Notes under the pieces: generated by a model | What the model was told of the DNA's origin: nothing | Database searches by the model: none | The model's input: only the letters and a program-made list of their open reading frames with translations | Program-made: the position numbers and the translations under genes | Shown here: in pieces, positions 31,960-40,581 of the stretch | Layout of the letters: the number at the start of each line of letters is the position of its first letter | Numbering within the stretch: position 1 is the stretch's first letter | Assembly (NCBI RefSeq): GCF_009664365.1 | Contig: NZ_CP044310.1 | Span: forward strand, 6,077,501-6,141,500 | Reading direction: 5' to 3' | Length of the DNA stretch: 64,000 bases | Source: Paenibacillus xylanilyticus | GTDB lineage: Bacteria; Bacillota; Bacilli; Paenibacillales; Paenibacillaceae

Positions 31960-33942
31960 ATGTTGTCACGCAGTTCACTCACCCGGTTTCTAAGCGGACC
32001 GTTTATATTGTTTACCATGATTATGATTATTAAAAGCTCCCTGGCCTGGATGGTCATTTTCGATGATATCCCCGTCTGGAAGCCATTGCTTACGGAGCTG
32101 CCGTTGATCTGGATCTGCTTTTGTCTGATTGAGTGGTTCGCCGCCAAAAGACGGATGTGGGCCTATCTTGCACTGAACCTGGTGCTGTCAGGCATTTTTT
32201 TCGCTGCCATTATGTATTACAAATATTATGGGGTCATCGTCAATTATCATGCGCTCGCGCAGGTGAATCAGGTGACGTCGGTGAAGAGCAGCATGTTCTC
32301 CCTGCTGGACCCGTATTACTTGTTTATTTTTGCGGATATTCTGATTATTGGCGGCATCCTGATCCGGCGCCGGATCAAGCTCGGTGTTACCGAACGTCCG
32401 GGAAAGATACCTCTGGACCACAGAAGCACACGCAGAGTCGCCTCTTTTATTCTGATCATTTCCTTGGTAATCTGCATGCTGAACATATATCCGAACCGGG
32501 CAAGCATGAGCGAAATTACCCAAGCGGAACAAATGGGAATTCTCGGTTACGAGGCTTATACCATTCTGGCGGATCGGCCTGAAAAGCCCTTTCCGCTTGA
32601 TGAGATTGATCAGGATCGCATTGATCAGATCAAACAAACGACAGCGCTGGAGTCTATCGTGGATTCCGGGGCAGCTAAAGGCCGGAACGTGATTGTCCTC
32701 CAGCTGGAATCATTCCAGAATTTCCTGATTGGTCTGAAGGTGGATGGCCAGGAAGTCACACCACATCTCAACCAGCTTGCACAGGAAAGCCTGTATTTCC
32801 CGAACTTCTATCAGCAGGTAGGTCAGGGGAATACATCCGATGCCGAGTTTGTTGTAAACACATCATTCTATACACCGCCAAACGGAGCGGCATCGACGGT
32901 CTATGCCGATAAAGCCCTGCCAAGTCTCCCCAAATTATTGTCGTCAATCGGGTATCAGACGGCTACATTCCATTCAAACGATGTTCGTTTCTGGAATCGG
33001 GATCAGCTCTACCAGGCGCTTGGTTTTGACCAATATTATGATATCGATTATTTTGGCACAGCGGACTCCATTGCTTTCTCGGCATCGGATGAGGTGCTGT
33101 ATTCTAAAACGCTTAATAAATTGGAAGAAATGCAGGCAGAAGGCTCGCCATTTTATGCACAGATCATCTCCATGTCTGCGCATCACCCGTACCATTTACC
33201 AGAGAGAAAGGTTAGCCTGACGCTGCCGAAGCGGTACGCGGACACCCTGCCTGGCGATTATCTGGTATCCCAGCATTATGCTGATCAGGCGGTGGGACAA
33301 TTCATCGATGGTTTGAAACAACGCGGACTATGGGAAAACAGCCTGCTGGTGGTATACGGAGACCACCTTGGCCTGCCCATCTATTCGCTGGACAAGGACG
33401 ACAAAGAGTTAATGAAAGAAATCTATGGCCGGGAGTATACATCTGCGGACATGATTAATATTCCGCTCATCATGACGGCTCCCGGGGTCACGCCTGCAGA
33501 GCAGCTGGATCAGATCGGTGGACAAGTGGACATTCTGCCAACGATAGCCGGACTCACAGGCGCATCTCTCCAGGATCAACTGCACTTCGGGCAGGATCTG
33601 CTGCGGGAGTCAGGCAATCTGCTGCCGGAACGCTATTATCTGCCTACCGGTTCTGTGCTTAATGATGCCTCATTATTCATTCCGGAGACCGGTTATGGTG
33701 ACGGAACCCATTACTCGCTAGCTAATGCCGGAAGGCAGGATACCAGTCAGGTGGAGAACCATCCGGGACCGAATAAGGAGTCATCGGAAGAGGCAGCTGT
33801 TCCGGCAACTGCCACAACGGATGGCGACACCGTGTCCTCCTCAGGGTACATTACCAAGGACGAGTATGAGCGTGCTTTGGATCTTATGCATTTGTCCAAC
33901 AGTTATTTAATACAGCTGCCTGACCGGAATACAGAGAAGTAG
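31960..33942 (+). CDS. Lipoteichoic acid synthase-type sulfatase-fold protein
   Basis: About 660 residues: five N-terminal transmembrane helices (to about residue 190), then an extracellular alkaline phosphatase/sulfatase-fold domain. Metal and catalytic blocks are VIVLQLESFQNF, GQGNTSDAEFVVNTSFYTP (with the nucleophile Thr in NTSD), FHSNDVRFWNR, MSAHHPYHLP and VVYGDHLGLP. LtaS enzymes transfer glycerol phosphate from phosphatidylglycerol to grow lipoteichoic acid. The C-terminus has a polar Ser/Thr-rich stretch of about 50 residues before the end. It could also be an LtaS paralogue such as a primase or stress form; the sequence alone does not decide. Confidence 0.88.
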   Translation: MLSRSSLTRFLSGPFILFTMIMIIKSSLAWMVIFDDIPVWKPLLTELPLIWICFCLIEWFAAKRRMWAYLALNLVLSGIFFAAIMYYKYYGVIVNYHALAQVNQVTSVKSSMFSLLDPYYLFIFADILIIGGILIRRRIKLGVTERPGKIPLDHRSTRRVASFILIISLVICMLNIYPNRASMSEITQAEQMGILGYEAYTILADRPEKPFPLDEIDQDRIDQIKQTTALESIVDSGAAKGRNVIVLQLESFQNFLIGLKVDGQEVTPHLNQLAQESLYFPNFYQQVGQGNTSDAEFVVNTSFYTPPNGAASTVYADKALPSLPKLLSSIGYQTATFHSNDVRFWNRDQLYQALGFDQYYDIDYFGTADSIAFSASDEVLYSKTLNKLEEMQAEGSPFYAQIISMSAHHPYHLPERKVSLTLPKRYADTLPGDYLVSQHYADQAVGQFIDGLKQRGLWENSLLVVYGDHLGLPIYSLDKDDKELMKEIYGREYTSADMINIPLIMTAPGVTPAEQLDQIGGQVDILPTIAGLTGASLQDQLHFGQDLLRESGNLLPERYYLPTGSVLNDASLFIPETGYGDGTHYSLANAGRQDTSQVENHPGPNKESSEEAAVPATATTDGDTVSSSGYITKDEYERALDLMHLSNSYLIQLPDRNTEK

Positions 33943-33973
33943 CCTCCGAAGCAATCATTCAATCTATCAAAAG

Positions 33974-34014
33974 AGCCCATGAAACAGGAATGGAATCCTG
34001 CTTCATGGGCTTTA
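33974..34014. terminator. Terminator between convergent genes
   Basis: AGCCCATGAA-CAGGA pairs with TCCTG-TTCATGGGCT and is followed by a short T stretch on the plus strand. Confidence 0.75.
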
Positions 34015-34065
34015 TGCATTTCCAGCCGTTCGCAGGCTGTGTCATGCTGTATATTTCATTCGTAA

Positions 34066-34737
34066 TTACAAAGGCAGCAGCGGCACCGAAGTGCGAGCTT
34101 TCAGCTGATCCACCATCGCAAGCCATTCCTGCGGTTTATTCGGCAGGACAGCATAATAGCGATTCAGGAAATCAGCCACCAGGCTGGCTGGCAGCTCCCC
34201 TTGCTCCTCATTGCCCGGCATGAAGCAGAGGTCAAGTCCACCCACCGCTTCTCCGTCCCCTTGCCAGGAAGGATGAACATATGGGAAATCCAGTCGTTGA
34301 TATCCCAGATGGGACAGCACTTCGCGGCGTACATACGGATCCATGGGCTTAATGCCGCCAAATTCATGATCCTGGCTAAGATACGGGTTATAAATCTCGG
34401 CGAACATGCCGAACAGTTCCTTGCCGTTTGCCGCGGCAAGCTGCTGCAGGTCAAGCTTCCGATGGTTGGCAAGGAAACTGCCGATGCCCAGACCTTCGCG
34501 GCCGATGATCGTAAAATCCGTCATGGCCACATTCCAGTCTTCGTAGTAGCGGTATTCTGTCGCTCCCACAACATTCCCTTCATGCACAGCCACAAATACG
34601 CGAATGCCTGGGTCTTCCAGCGGTTCCTGCCACAGCGGGAAGTCCAGCACTTCCTCAGGCGGGAAAATTTCCTGCATCAGCTTGTGCATTTGGGCAAACA
34701 AAGGATCATTAATTGAAGTAATTCGTGTAAATTCCAT
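34066..34737 (-). CDS. GNAT-like acetyltransferase, third gene of the nitrilase unit
   Basis: About 223 residues. The sequence IRVFVAVHEGNVVGATEYRYYEDWNVAMTDFTII (split at VHEGNVVGATEYRYYED) followed by REGLGIGSFLANHRKLDLQ is a GNAT pattern: an acceptor strand, then a loop and helix that hold acetyl-CoA, although the classic Q/RxxGxG/A motif is only approximate (GREGLGIGSF). It is 31 bases downstream of a clear GNAT gene and shares its promoter. The start at 34737 follows GGAGG by 11 bases; longer in-frame ATGs overlap the neighbour. Substrate unknown. Confidence 0.7.
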   Translation of the reverse strand: MEFTRITSINDPLFAQMHKLMQEIFPPEEVLDFPLWQEPLEDPGIRVFVAVHEGNVVGATEYRYYEDWNVAMTDFTIIGREGLGIGSFLANHRKLDLQQLAAANGKELFGMFAEIYNPYLSQDHEFGGIKPMDPYVRREVLSHLGYQRLDFPYVHPSWQGDGEAVGGLDLCFMPGNEEQGELPASLVADFLNRYYAVLPNKPQEWLAMVDQLKARTSVPLLPL

Positions 34738-34768
34738 GGATTCATCTACCTCCAATGTTAAATGTGCA

Positions 34769-35446
34769 TTATGTCTTGAACGGATTGCGCCATTCCATAA
34801 GGGCTGCATAGTTGCAGGACTCCTCATCATCCAGATAATCCGTCGCCACACCCACTGGCATACGTCCGCAGCGCAGCAGGAATGAGATCACCGGATCGCG
34901 TTTCTCGCCGGATACCACCTGCTCCAGATACGATTCAGCCGTCATTTCATCAGCCACCAGATGGTACCCCGGCATTCTCCCGGCACCGAGCAGTCGGTCG
35001 AGCCCCTGTGCAATGACCAGATGATACATGGCCTGCATCATGAGCTGTGCCAGTCCCCACTTGCGAAATTTCGGACGTACACACAGATCAACGATGTAGA
35101 GCGTGTTGCCATCCGGCTGATGATTGCGAATATACCCATCATCGGTCACTTCAGCCCACGTGTGGCTTGCCGGATGTGAAGGGTCCCATTGCATGCGCAG
35201 CGAGGTCATCGATCCCGCCAGCTCACCATCTACCTCAATGCAGATGGCCCCATCCGGGTAGTTGGCTACGTGACTGGCAAGCTGCTGATGGTTCCAGAGC
35301 AGCTCTTCCGGATAAGGCGGAGGAAAGCTCTCGGCCTGGATGCGAATCAGTTCATCGAAGTCAGCGTGCTGATACGTACGAACGATAGCTTTTACTGGCT
35401 TACCGTGCTTATCCGGACCGGTAATCAACATCTCTTTTTGATACAT
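34769..35446 (-). CDS. GNAT acetyltransferase, N-terminal half of YhcX type
   Basis: A 225-residue protein. The GNAT core is seen in GAICIEVDGELAGSMTSLRM, YIVDLCVRPKFRKWGLAQLM (the RPKFRKWG stretch holds the CoA pyrophosphate) and MYHLVIAQGLDRLLGAGRMPGY. In Bacillus YhcX a similar acetyltransferase domain is fused to a nitrilase-type amidase. Here the nitrilase is the separate gene 51 bases upstream. The start has AGGAGG nine bases before the ATG. Function is not established for this pair; a link to amide or amine metabolism is inference. Confidence 0.85.
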   Translation of the reverse strand: MYQKEMLITGPDKHGKPVKAIVRTYQHADFDELIRIQAESFPPPYPEELLWNHQQLASHVANYPDGAICIEVDGELAGSMTSLRMQWDPSHPASHTWAEVTDDGYIRNHQPDGNTLYIVDLCVRPKFRKWGLAQLMMQAMYHLVIAQGLDRLLGAGRMPGYHLVADEMTAESYLEQVVSGEKRDPVISFLLRCGRMPVGVATDYLDDEESCNYAALMEWRNPFKT

Positions 35447-35497
35447 GCTGATAATCTCCTCCTCCCAACAGACAATACGGGCAGTTCGAGCCTCAGA

Positions 35498-36355
35498 CTA
35501 CGCCCAGTCTGTATATAGATCGGTGCGGCGGTCACGCCAGGTCGTTACAGATCCGCGCTCACGTACTTCGTAGAGCAAATCCAGATCCAGATCTGCTGTT
35601 ACGATCATATCATCGTTAATCTCACCTTCGGCCAGAATGCCGCGCGGCGGGAACGGGACATCATTCGGCGTAATGATGGCAGCCTGTCCGTAGTTGGCAC
35701 GCATGAAGTCCACTGTCGGCAGATTGCCTACTGTTCCGGTCAGTACAACATAAACCTGATTCTCCACTGCGCGCGCATGACTTGTATAGCGCACCCGGTA
35801 GAATCCGTGCCGGTCATCCGTGCAGGAAGGACAGAAGATGACGTCAGCTCCTTTGGCTTTTGCCATACGCACAATTTCCGGGAACTCAATATCGTAACAG
35901 GTCAGCATTGCAATTCTGCCTTTATCCGTGTCGAATACTTCAAGGCCATCCCCCGGTGCCATATTCCATTCCTGTACTTCGGTCGGTGTAATATGGATCT
36001 TGGCCTGGCGTGCAATACGGCCATCCGGATAGAACATGTGGGCGGTATTATACAATTTCCCTTCACGCCGGATGACATGGGTTCCCCCGATCAGATGCAT
36101 GTTGTACTTCGCTGCCAGGGATGTGAACAGCTGTTCATACTGCTCTGTAAAATCGGGCAAGTCCTCAATGGTCAGCGCGTTGCCCTTACCGTCACCAATG
36201 GACATGAGCTGAGTTGTAAAAAATTCAGGGAACAGCACAAATTCAGTTCCGAATTCGTCGGCTGTCCGTATATAATGCTCGGCTTGAGCAGCAAACTGCT
36301 CAAAGGAGCTGATGGTTTGCAATCGGTACTGTACCGCGGATACCCGCAATTTCAT
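35498..36355 (-). CDS. Carbon-nitrogen hydrolase (nitrilase superfamily)
   Basis: A 285-residue amidase-type member of the nitrilase superfamily. The catalytic triad is visible: Glu in LFPEFF, Lys in QAKIHITPTE and Cys in MLTCYDIEFPE. The family hydrolyses amides or nitriles in the cytoplasm. It is the first gene of a three-gene minus-strand unit with two GNAT-type genes and is similar to the C-terminal half of YhcX. The gene ends 58 bases from the LysR gene on the same strand, but that gene is upstream and likely has its own transcript. Confidence 0.9.
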   Translation of the reverse strand: MKLRVSAVQYRLQTISSFEQFAAQAEHYIRTADEFGTEFVLFPEFFTTQLMSIGDGKGNALTIEDLPDFTEQYEQLFTSLAAKYNMHLIGGTHVIRREGKLYNTAHMFYPDGRIARQAKIHITPTEVQEWNMAPGDGLEVFDTDKGRIAMLTCYDIEFPEIVRMAKAKGADVIFCPSCTDDRHGFYRVRYTSHARAVENQVYVVLTGTVGNLPTVDFMRANYGQAAIITPNDVPFPPRGILAEGEINDDMIVTADLDLDLLYEVRERGSVTTWRDRRTDLYTDWA

Positions 36356-36412
36356 GTTTCTCCACCTCCATCATTATTCTGCTCTCATTGTAACAACGAA
36401 ATGAAGTAATTT

Positions 36413-37306
36413 CTATTTCCTTTCTTCGCTCAACATCGCCTTGGTGAAACCGATCCATTCCCTTGTGGCAAAAGACAGATATCGGTCCTTACGCCAGATC
36501 ATGCCGAGCTGCCAGGGGATCACGGGTTCCACAACCGGCATAATGCGTACACGCATATGATCCACTTCACGGCAGATGGTCTCGGGAAGTAATGCCACCC
36601 CCAGATTGGCCGCAACCATTGCACTGAGCAAATCCCACTGGGAGCTCTCATAGACCACCCTCGGCTGGAATCCTACATGCTGACAGGCAGCAATGATCCG
36701 ATCATGCAGGGCAAAATCCTCCCTGAACAGCACAAAGGCATCATGCTCCAGTTCACGCAGGGCAACCGATTCTTTGCCCGCCAGCGGATGCGAAGGGTGA
36801 ACAAGCAGATTCAGCTTTTCTTCCACGAACACAAAATGATCGAGCAGCTCATCCACCGTCGGCAGCACAGCGACACCAATATCCAGTGCACCACTGATGA
36901 CATCGGCCTCTACCTTTTTGGCACCATCCTCAAACAGTTGAATGCTCACTTGCGGATAGGCCTTATGAAATTCACCAATGATCATGGGGAAAAAGCTTGA
37001 GCCCACCATGGGTGGCAATCCGATGCGCAGATGTCCTTTCTTCAGATTCATCAGATCGTCGAGTTCGGAGGACAAGCTGCGAAACGATTTTTCAATTTCC
37101 AGTGCCTGCCGGAAGAAAACATGCCCTGCATCGGTCAATTCGACTCTCTTGCCGTACCGATCCAGCAGCGTAACCCCCAGCTCATCCTCCAGACTTTTCA
37201 CGGTTTTGCTGATGGTTGGCTGGGTGATATATAACACCTCGGCTGCCTTGGTAAAGCTCTGCTGCCTGGCGACCTCCAGAAAATATTGCAAATGGCGGAT
37301 ATCCAT
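36413..37306 (-). CDS. cidR: LysR-family regulator, CidR-like
   Basis: About 297 residues. The N-terminal winged helix reads MDIRHLQYFLEVARQQSFTK and AEVLYITQPTISKTVKSLE, followed by the LysR effector domain with GHLRIGLPPMVGSSFFP and WDLLSAMVAANLGVALLPE. It is divergent from cidA-cidB. In Bacillus and Staphylococcus CidR activates cidAB in response to acetate or overflow metabolism. The start at 37306 was chosen because the family begins MDIRHLQYF; the upstream in-frame ATG would add 14 residues. A 7-base inverted repeat lies in the intergenic region. Confidence 0.88.
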   Translation of the reverse strand: MDIRHLQYFLEVARQQSFTKAAEVLYITQPTISKTVKSLEDELGVTLLDRYGKRVELTDAGHVFFRQALEIEKSFRSLSSELDDLMNLKKGHLRIGLPPMVGSSFFPMIIGEFHKAYPQVSIQLFEDGAKKVEADVISGALDIGVAVLPTVDELLDHFVFVEEKLNLLVHPSHPLAGKESVALRELEHDAFVLFREDFALHDRIIAACQHVGFQPRVVYESSQWDLLSAMVAANLGVALLPETICREVDHMRVRIMPVVEPVIPWQLGMIWRKDRYLSFATREWIGFTKAMLSEERK

Positions 37307-37345
37307 CGTTGATTCCAGCCTCTCATAGATAAATGGAATAGAAAA

Positions 37346-37379
37346 CATTCTTAATATGCATTTTACTCATGAAAGAATG
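37346..37379. promoter_or_regulatory. LysR-type inverted repeat between cidR and cidA
   Basis: CATTCTT and AAGAATG are perfect arms 20 bases apart, between the divergent genes. LysR activators usually bind such split repeats near the target promoter. Confidence 0.5.
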
Positions 37380-37468
37380 CGATGTAAAATTTGTAACAAG
37401 AAAGTGTGTTTCCATTCATTTTCATAAAAAATAAATCAATCACGTTGATGATATAAGGAGGAATTGAA

Positions 37469-37840
37469 GTGAAAAAATGGGGACTTGGGATATTGCAGGT
37501 TGCTCTCCTCATGGTCTTTTCACTGCTCATGGACCAGTTGGCCCGTGCTCTCCATTTGCCTATACCGGGTTCGATACTCGGCATGGTTGTACTGTTTATT
37601 TTGCTACAGACTCGGGTCGTGAAGCTGCGCTGGATTGAAGTCGGAGCCGCATGGCTGCTCGGAGAACTGCTGCTTTTCTTCATCCCTTCAGCCGTTGGCA
37701 TCATGAACTACATGCCCATGCTTGAACATGACGGACTGCAGATTCTGTTCATCGTCCTGCTGAGTACATTTCTGGTTATGGTCTGCACCGGGCTGGTTGC
37801 CACACGAATTGCCAAACGAAAGGAGCGTCACACCGGATGA
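37469..37840 (+). CDS. cidA: Holin-like protein CidA
   Basis: A 123-residue membrane protein with about four hydrophobic helices and the family motif LPIPGSILGMVVLF near residue 30. CidA/LrgA proteins have been tied to murein hydrolase export, cell death and, in more recent work, pyruvate or acetate-related transport. The GTG start follows AAGGAGG by seven bases. It overlaps cidB by four bases (ATGA), so the two are co-translated. Confidence 0.92.
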   Translation: MKKWGLGILQVALLMVFSLLMDQLARALHLPIPGSILGMVVLFILLQTRVVKLRWIEVGAAWLLGELLLFFIPSAVGIMNYMPMLEHDGLQILFIVLLSTFLVMVCTGLVATRIAKRKERHTG

Positions 37841-38517
37841 TTGGATTTCTCTGCTTGTTGTTAACTGTCGGTATTTACTTGATTGCCAAACGCATGTATC
37901 GCCAATTGCCCAAGGTTTATCTGTCTCCACTGCTGATCACGCCCCTGCTTGTCGTTGGGGTGCTGCTTGCGACCGGAACAGATTATACAGATTACAGCAG
38001 CGGCGGCAAATGGCTTAGTCTTCTGCTGCAGCCGGCTACGGTAGCCTTTGCTGTACCGCTCTATACCTTTTTCCATGTGCTCAAAAAGCATATATCCGAG
38101 ATTGTCTTCAGTGTTATGACCGGATCGGTAGTTGCCGTACTCTCGTCTGCCCTGCTCGCCAAGTGGCTTCAGCTGGACTCCGGGCTGATTCACAGCCTGA
38201 TTCCGCGTTCCATTACAACCCCGATTGCCATGAATGTCTCGGCTACTATTGGGGGGATCCCCGCTGTTACTGCGGTTTTTGTCATCATGACCGGTTTGCT
38301 TGGTGCGATTATGGGTCCTTCTATCGTTAAAATGCTCCGCATTGATGGAGAGATTGCCCGCGGAACCCTGCTCGGAACAGGTGCCCACGGTACAGGGACT
38401 TCCAAAGCTTTTGAGCTCAGTTCCCTCACAGGAACCATCTCCAGTATCTCCATGGTACTCGCTGCATTGTTCACTCTGGCGGTGGCACCTATTCTTTCTA
38501 AACTTATTTTCCCATAA
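37837..38517 (+). CDS. cidB: CidB/LrgB-family membrane protein
   Basis: A 226-residue LrgB-family protein with about six hydrophobic helices. The conserved core is RSITTPIAMNVSATIGGIPA, then MTGLLGAIMGPSIVK and GTLLGTGAHGTGTSKAFE, the signature of this family. It acts with CidA in the cytoplasmic membrane. The four-base overlap and divergent LysR gene form the standard cidABR locus. Confidence 0.93.
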   Translation: MIGFLCLLLTVGIYLIAKRMYRQLPKVYLSPLLITPLLVVGVLLATGTDYTDYSSGGKWLSLLLQPATVAFAVPLYTFFHVLKKHISEIVFSVMTGSVVAVLSSALLAKWLQLDSGLIHSLIPRSITTPIAMNVSATIGGIPAVTAVFVIMTGLLGAIMGPSIVKMLRIDGEIARGTLLGTGAHGTGTSKAFELSSLTGTISSISMVLAALFTLAVAPILSKLIFP

Positions 38518-38553
38518 TAGATAGAATTGTCCCTATTATTTGAAATATTATTG

Positions 38554-38582
38554 TTGTATTAAAGCCCTTTCTTCCTTACAAT
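38554..38582 (+). promoter_or_regulatory. Promoter of the AbrB-fold regulator
   Basis: TTGTAT (38554-38559) and TACAAT (38577-38582) are 17 bases apart, with the start point about 30 bases before the ATG. Confidence 0.5.
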
Positions 38583-38622
38583 AAGGACATGTTTTATAAG
38601 CGAATATTGCGGGGGAGATGCG

Positions 38623-39141
38623 ATGAAAAGAACCGGAATGAAGAGATCTCTGGACCGCCTTGGACGAATTGTCCTTCCCAAGGAAATGCGGGATACGATG
38701 GAAATCCATATCGGCGATCCGCTTGAGTTTTTCATTGAAGGGAAAGAGTTGATTTTGAGAAAGTACAAATCAACGTTGTGTGTGTTTTGCGGTGATATGG
38801 ATACGGAAATGTATTTCAAAGAGCAATTCATCTGCCGGACGTGTGCTGTTCAATTAAAACACCCGGATGACACTCCCGAATGGTTCGTTCCTCAGAACAA
38901 ACAGGCTCCTGCAGCCGTGGAGCGTCCTGCTTCCGAATCCGCCAAAGTCTCGTCCCCCACATGGGATGAGGGAACTGTACCTGCCAGCACTGAGTATCCT
39001 GACCTGCGGCCCAAGACGGCTCGCATGCTGCAACAGATGAAAGAAATTGTTGAACAGAATCCTGATTTGGCTCAGCAGCAGATTGCGGAAAAGCTTGGTA
39101 TTAGCCAAGGACGCGTCTCCCAATTAAAGAAATTGCTATAA
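38623..39141 (+). CDS. AbrB-fold, zinc-knuckle and HTH fusion regulator
   Basis: A 172-residue protein with three parts. Residues 1-50 are an AbrB/SpoVT swapped-hairpin DNA-binding domain (RSLDRLGRIVLPKEMRDTM). Residues 53-80 hold CVFCG...CRTC, a probable zinc site. After a Pro/Ser-rich linker, residues 125-172 form a helix-turn-helix (IAEKLGISQGRVSQLKKLL). Bacillus AbrB has only the first domain plus a dimerisation tail. The second DNA-binding element could let it bridge two sites or bind a composite site. It follows cidB by 105 bases with its own promoter. Target genes unknown. Confidence 0.85.
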   Translation: MKRTGMKRSLDRLGRIVLPKEMRDTMEIHIGDPLEFFIEGKELILRKYKSTLCVFCGDMDTEMYFKEQFICRTCAVQLKHPDDTPEWFVPQNKQAPAAVERPASESAKVSSPTWDEGTVPASTEYPDLRPKTARMLQQMKEIVEQNPDLAQQQIAEKLGISQGRVSQLKKLL

Positions 39142-39203
39142 TACGATTTCATTTTATTATTTATAATCAGGAGATCTTCCCGATAAGGAAGTCCTACTGC
39201 AAG

Positions 39204-39237
39204 AGAACCCTGTGTATGTGTGGGTTCTTCTTTTTTT
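39204..39237 (+). terminator. Intrinsic terminator of the AbrB-fold gene
   Basis: AGAACCC and GGGTTCT pair across an 11-base loop and are followed by seven T. Confidence 0.85.
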
Positions 39238-39275
39238 ATCCTCTAAAGAAAAATGAATTAAATAATGGTATCGTA

Positions 39276-39309
39276 AAAGAGGGCAGCTGTTTTGGCAGCC
39301 GCCCTCTTT
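39276..39309 (-). terminator. Intrinsic terminator of the DoxX gene
   Basis: AAAGAGGGC and GCCCTCTTT form a 9-bp stem extended by CTG/CAG pairing inside; the A/T ends let it act in both directions. Confidence 0.75.
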
Positions 39310-39342
39310 GAATTATTCAATCTATATATTGCTCTAATTAGG

Positions 39343-39714
39343 TCATGCTTGAATGACTTCCAGAACCTCCTCTTCCTCCAGCTTGCGCATACCGATCGCC
39401 AGAACAACAATATTGGCAACAAGCAGGATTGCCGGAAGAGCAATAGCCCCGTATTGTCCGTAGATCAGATGACTTCCGATTGCACCAATCAGAATAAATG
39501 TCAGGACACCTGCTGCTACCATGCGGGTACGAGGGATCAATAAGCCCACTGCACTAAGCAATTCTACCGCACCGAGCAAATACATCGTCCACTTGGGATA
39601 CGAGAAGCTCTCGAACGTCTGCACCATCATCTCAGCACCCATTACCTTGTTAAGCCCCGTCATTACAAATACACCTGCAAGCACGACCAGAAAAATATAT
39701 CCAATAATTCTCAT
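39343..39714 (-). CDS. DoxX-family membrane protein
   Basis: A 123-residue protein with four transmembrane helices and the DoxX pattern: IFLVVLAGVFVMTGLNKVMG, WTMYLLGAVELLSAVGLLIP and AAGVLTFILIGAIGSHL. Members include Bacillus CatD, part of the catDE quinone and catechol stress system. The start has AGGAGG ten bases upstream. An HxlR-family regulator is divergent, as with CatR and YodB targets in Bacillus, so a role in quinone or electrophile stress is a reasonable inference. Confidence 0.85.
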   Translation of the reverse strand: MRIIGYIFLVVLAGVFVMTGLNKVMGAEMMVQTFESFSYPKWTMYLLGAVELLSAVGLLIPRTRMVAAGVLTFILIGAIGSHLIYGQYGAIALPAILLVANIVVLAIGMRKLEEEEVLEVIQA

Positions 39715-40144
39715 TATGTATGTTCCTCCTGTAACTGATCTAAAGGTTAGATGAAAAGAAAAGCGGGAGCATCTTGCCTGCTGCACATGCCAAATTCAAT
39801 TCAAATCTGCAAGATGCTAAATCTATGTCAAAGCCGTCTTGCGACGACTCGGTTTTCAAGCCAACATGTTAACAATTAATGTGGTCTAAATCTATCTATT
39901 AGGTATTATTGGATACTGGCTTACTTTTATGAAGTGAGTATATAATAATAAGATTATTTATTCAAGTAATTTTTTGATAAATAGTGTATAATACATACAA
40001 AAGGGTTGTTGCATGGATTTTTGCCGTAACCTATAGGAATGAATGCTTCTTATTTTTCGTCAGAGTGGCGGTAAGCCAGGCACTTTTTTATATACAAGAC
40101 AATTAGACTATTCCAACATTGTTATGCGAATTGAGGTGAACACG
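39715..40144. other. Divergent doxX/hxlR regulatory interval
   Basis: A 430-base AT-rich interval without a convincing gene. It contains ACTT-TTATG-AAGT (39923-39935), a small inverted repeat, TATAAT at 39987-39992 on the plus strand without a good -35, and a weak AGTG/CACT stem followed by six T at about 40064-40089, which could end or attenuate the hxlR transcript. Confidence 0.4.
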
Positions 40145-40468
40145 TTGAAGCTGAGAAAAGCAAAATCACCAAGTCCCTGTTTGATCACACAAGCTATGGA
40201 CATCATTGGTAAGAAGTGGGTTCTGCTGATCATGTATCAGCTGCTCTCCGGACCTAAGCGCTTCACAGAGCTGGAAGCGGAAATGGCCATTAGCGGCCGT
40301 TTGTTATCCGAGCGTTTGAAGGAAATGGAGATGGAAGGCATCGTAACCCGTCATATGTATCCTGAAATTCCGCCACGGGTTGAATACGAGCTGACTCCCA
40401 AAGGCAAGGCTATTGAGCCGGTGATCAACCAAATTTATGGCTGGTCCTCCGACTGGCTGAAACGATAG
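40145..40468 (+). CDS. HxlR-family (YodB-like) regulator, TTG start
   Basis: About 107 residues. The winged helix follows the HxlR pattern: PCLITQAMDIIGKKWVLLIM, GPKRFTELEAEM, ISGRLLSERLKEMEMEGIV and VEYELTPKGKAIEPV. A Cys sits just before the fold (Cys 13), where redox-sensing YodB and CatR carry their sensor Cys. The TTG at 40145 is six bases after TGAGGTG; the ATG at 40043 would add 34 unconserved residues. It is divergent from the DoxX gene and is the likely regulator. Confidence 0.85.
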   Translation: MKLRKAKSPSPCLITQAMDIIGKKWVLLIMYQLLSGPKRFTELEAEMAISGRLLSERLKEMEMEGIVTRHMYPEIPPRVEYELTPKGKAIEPVINQIYGWSSDWLKR

Positions 40469-40497
40469 CAGTGCAGATCGCTCTAATCTAAAACACC

Positions 40498-40552
40498 AAA
40501 AGCCTGAATGGTGCTGATCTTCTCCATATCAGCTTCCCATTCAGGCTTTTTT
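40498..40552. terminator. Bidirectional terminator
   Basis: AAAAGCCTGAATGG and CCATTCAGGCTTTT form a long stem, followed by T on the plus strand and by T on the minus strand as well. It separates hxlR from the convergent oxidoreductase. Confidence 0.85.
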
Positions 40553-40581
40553 CTTGAACTGCCATTAGATGATTAGAAGGA

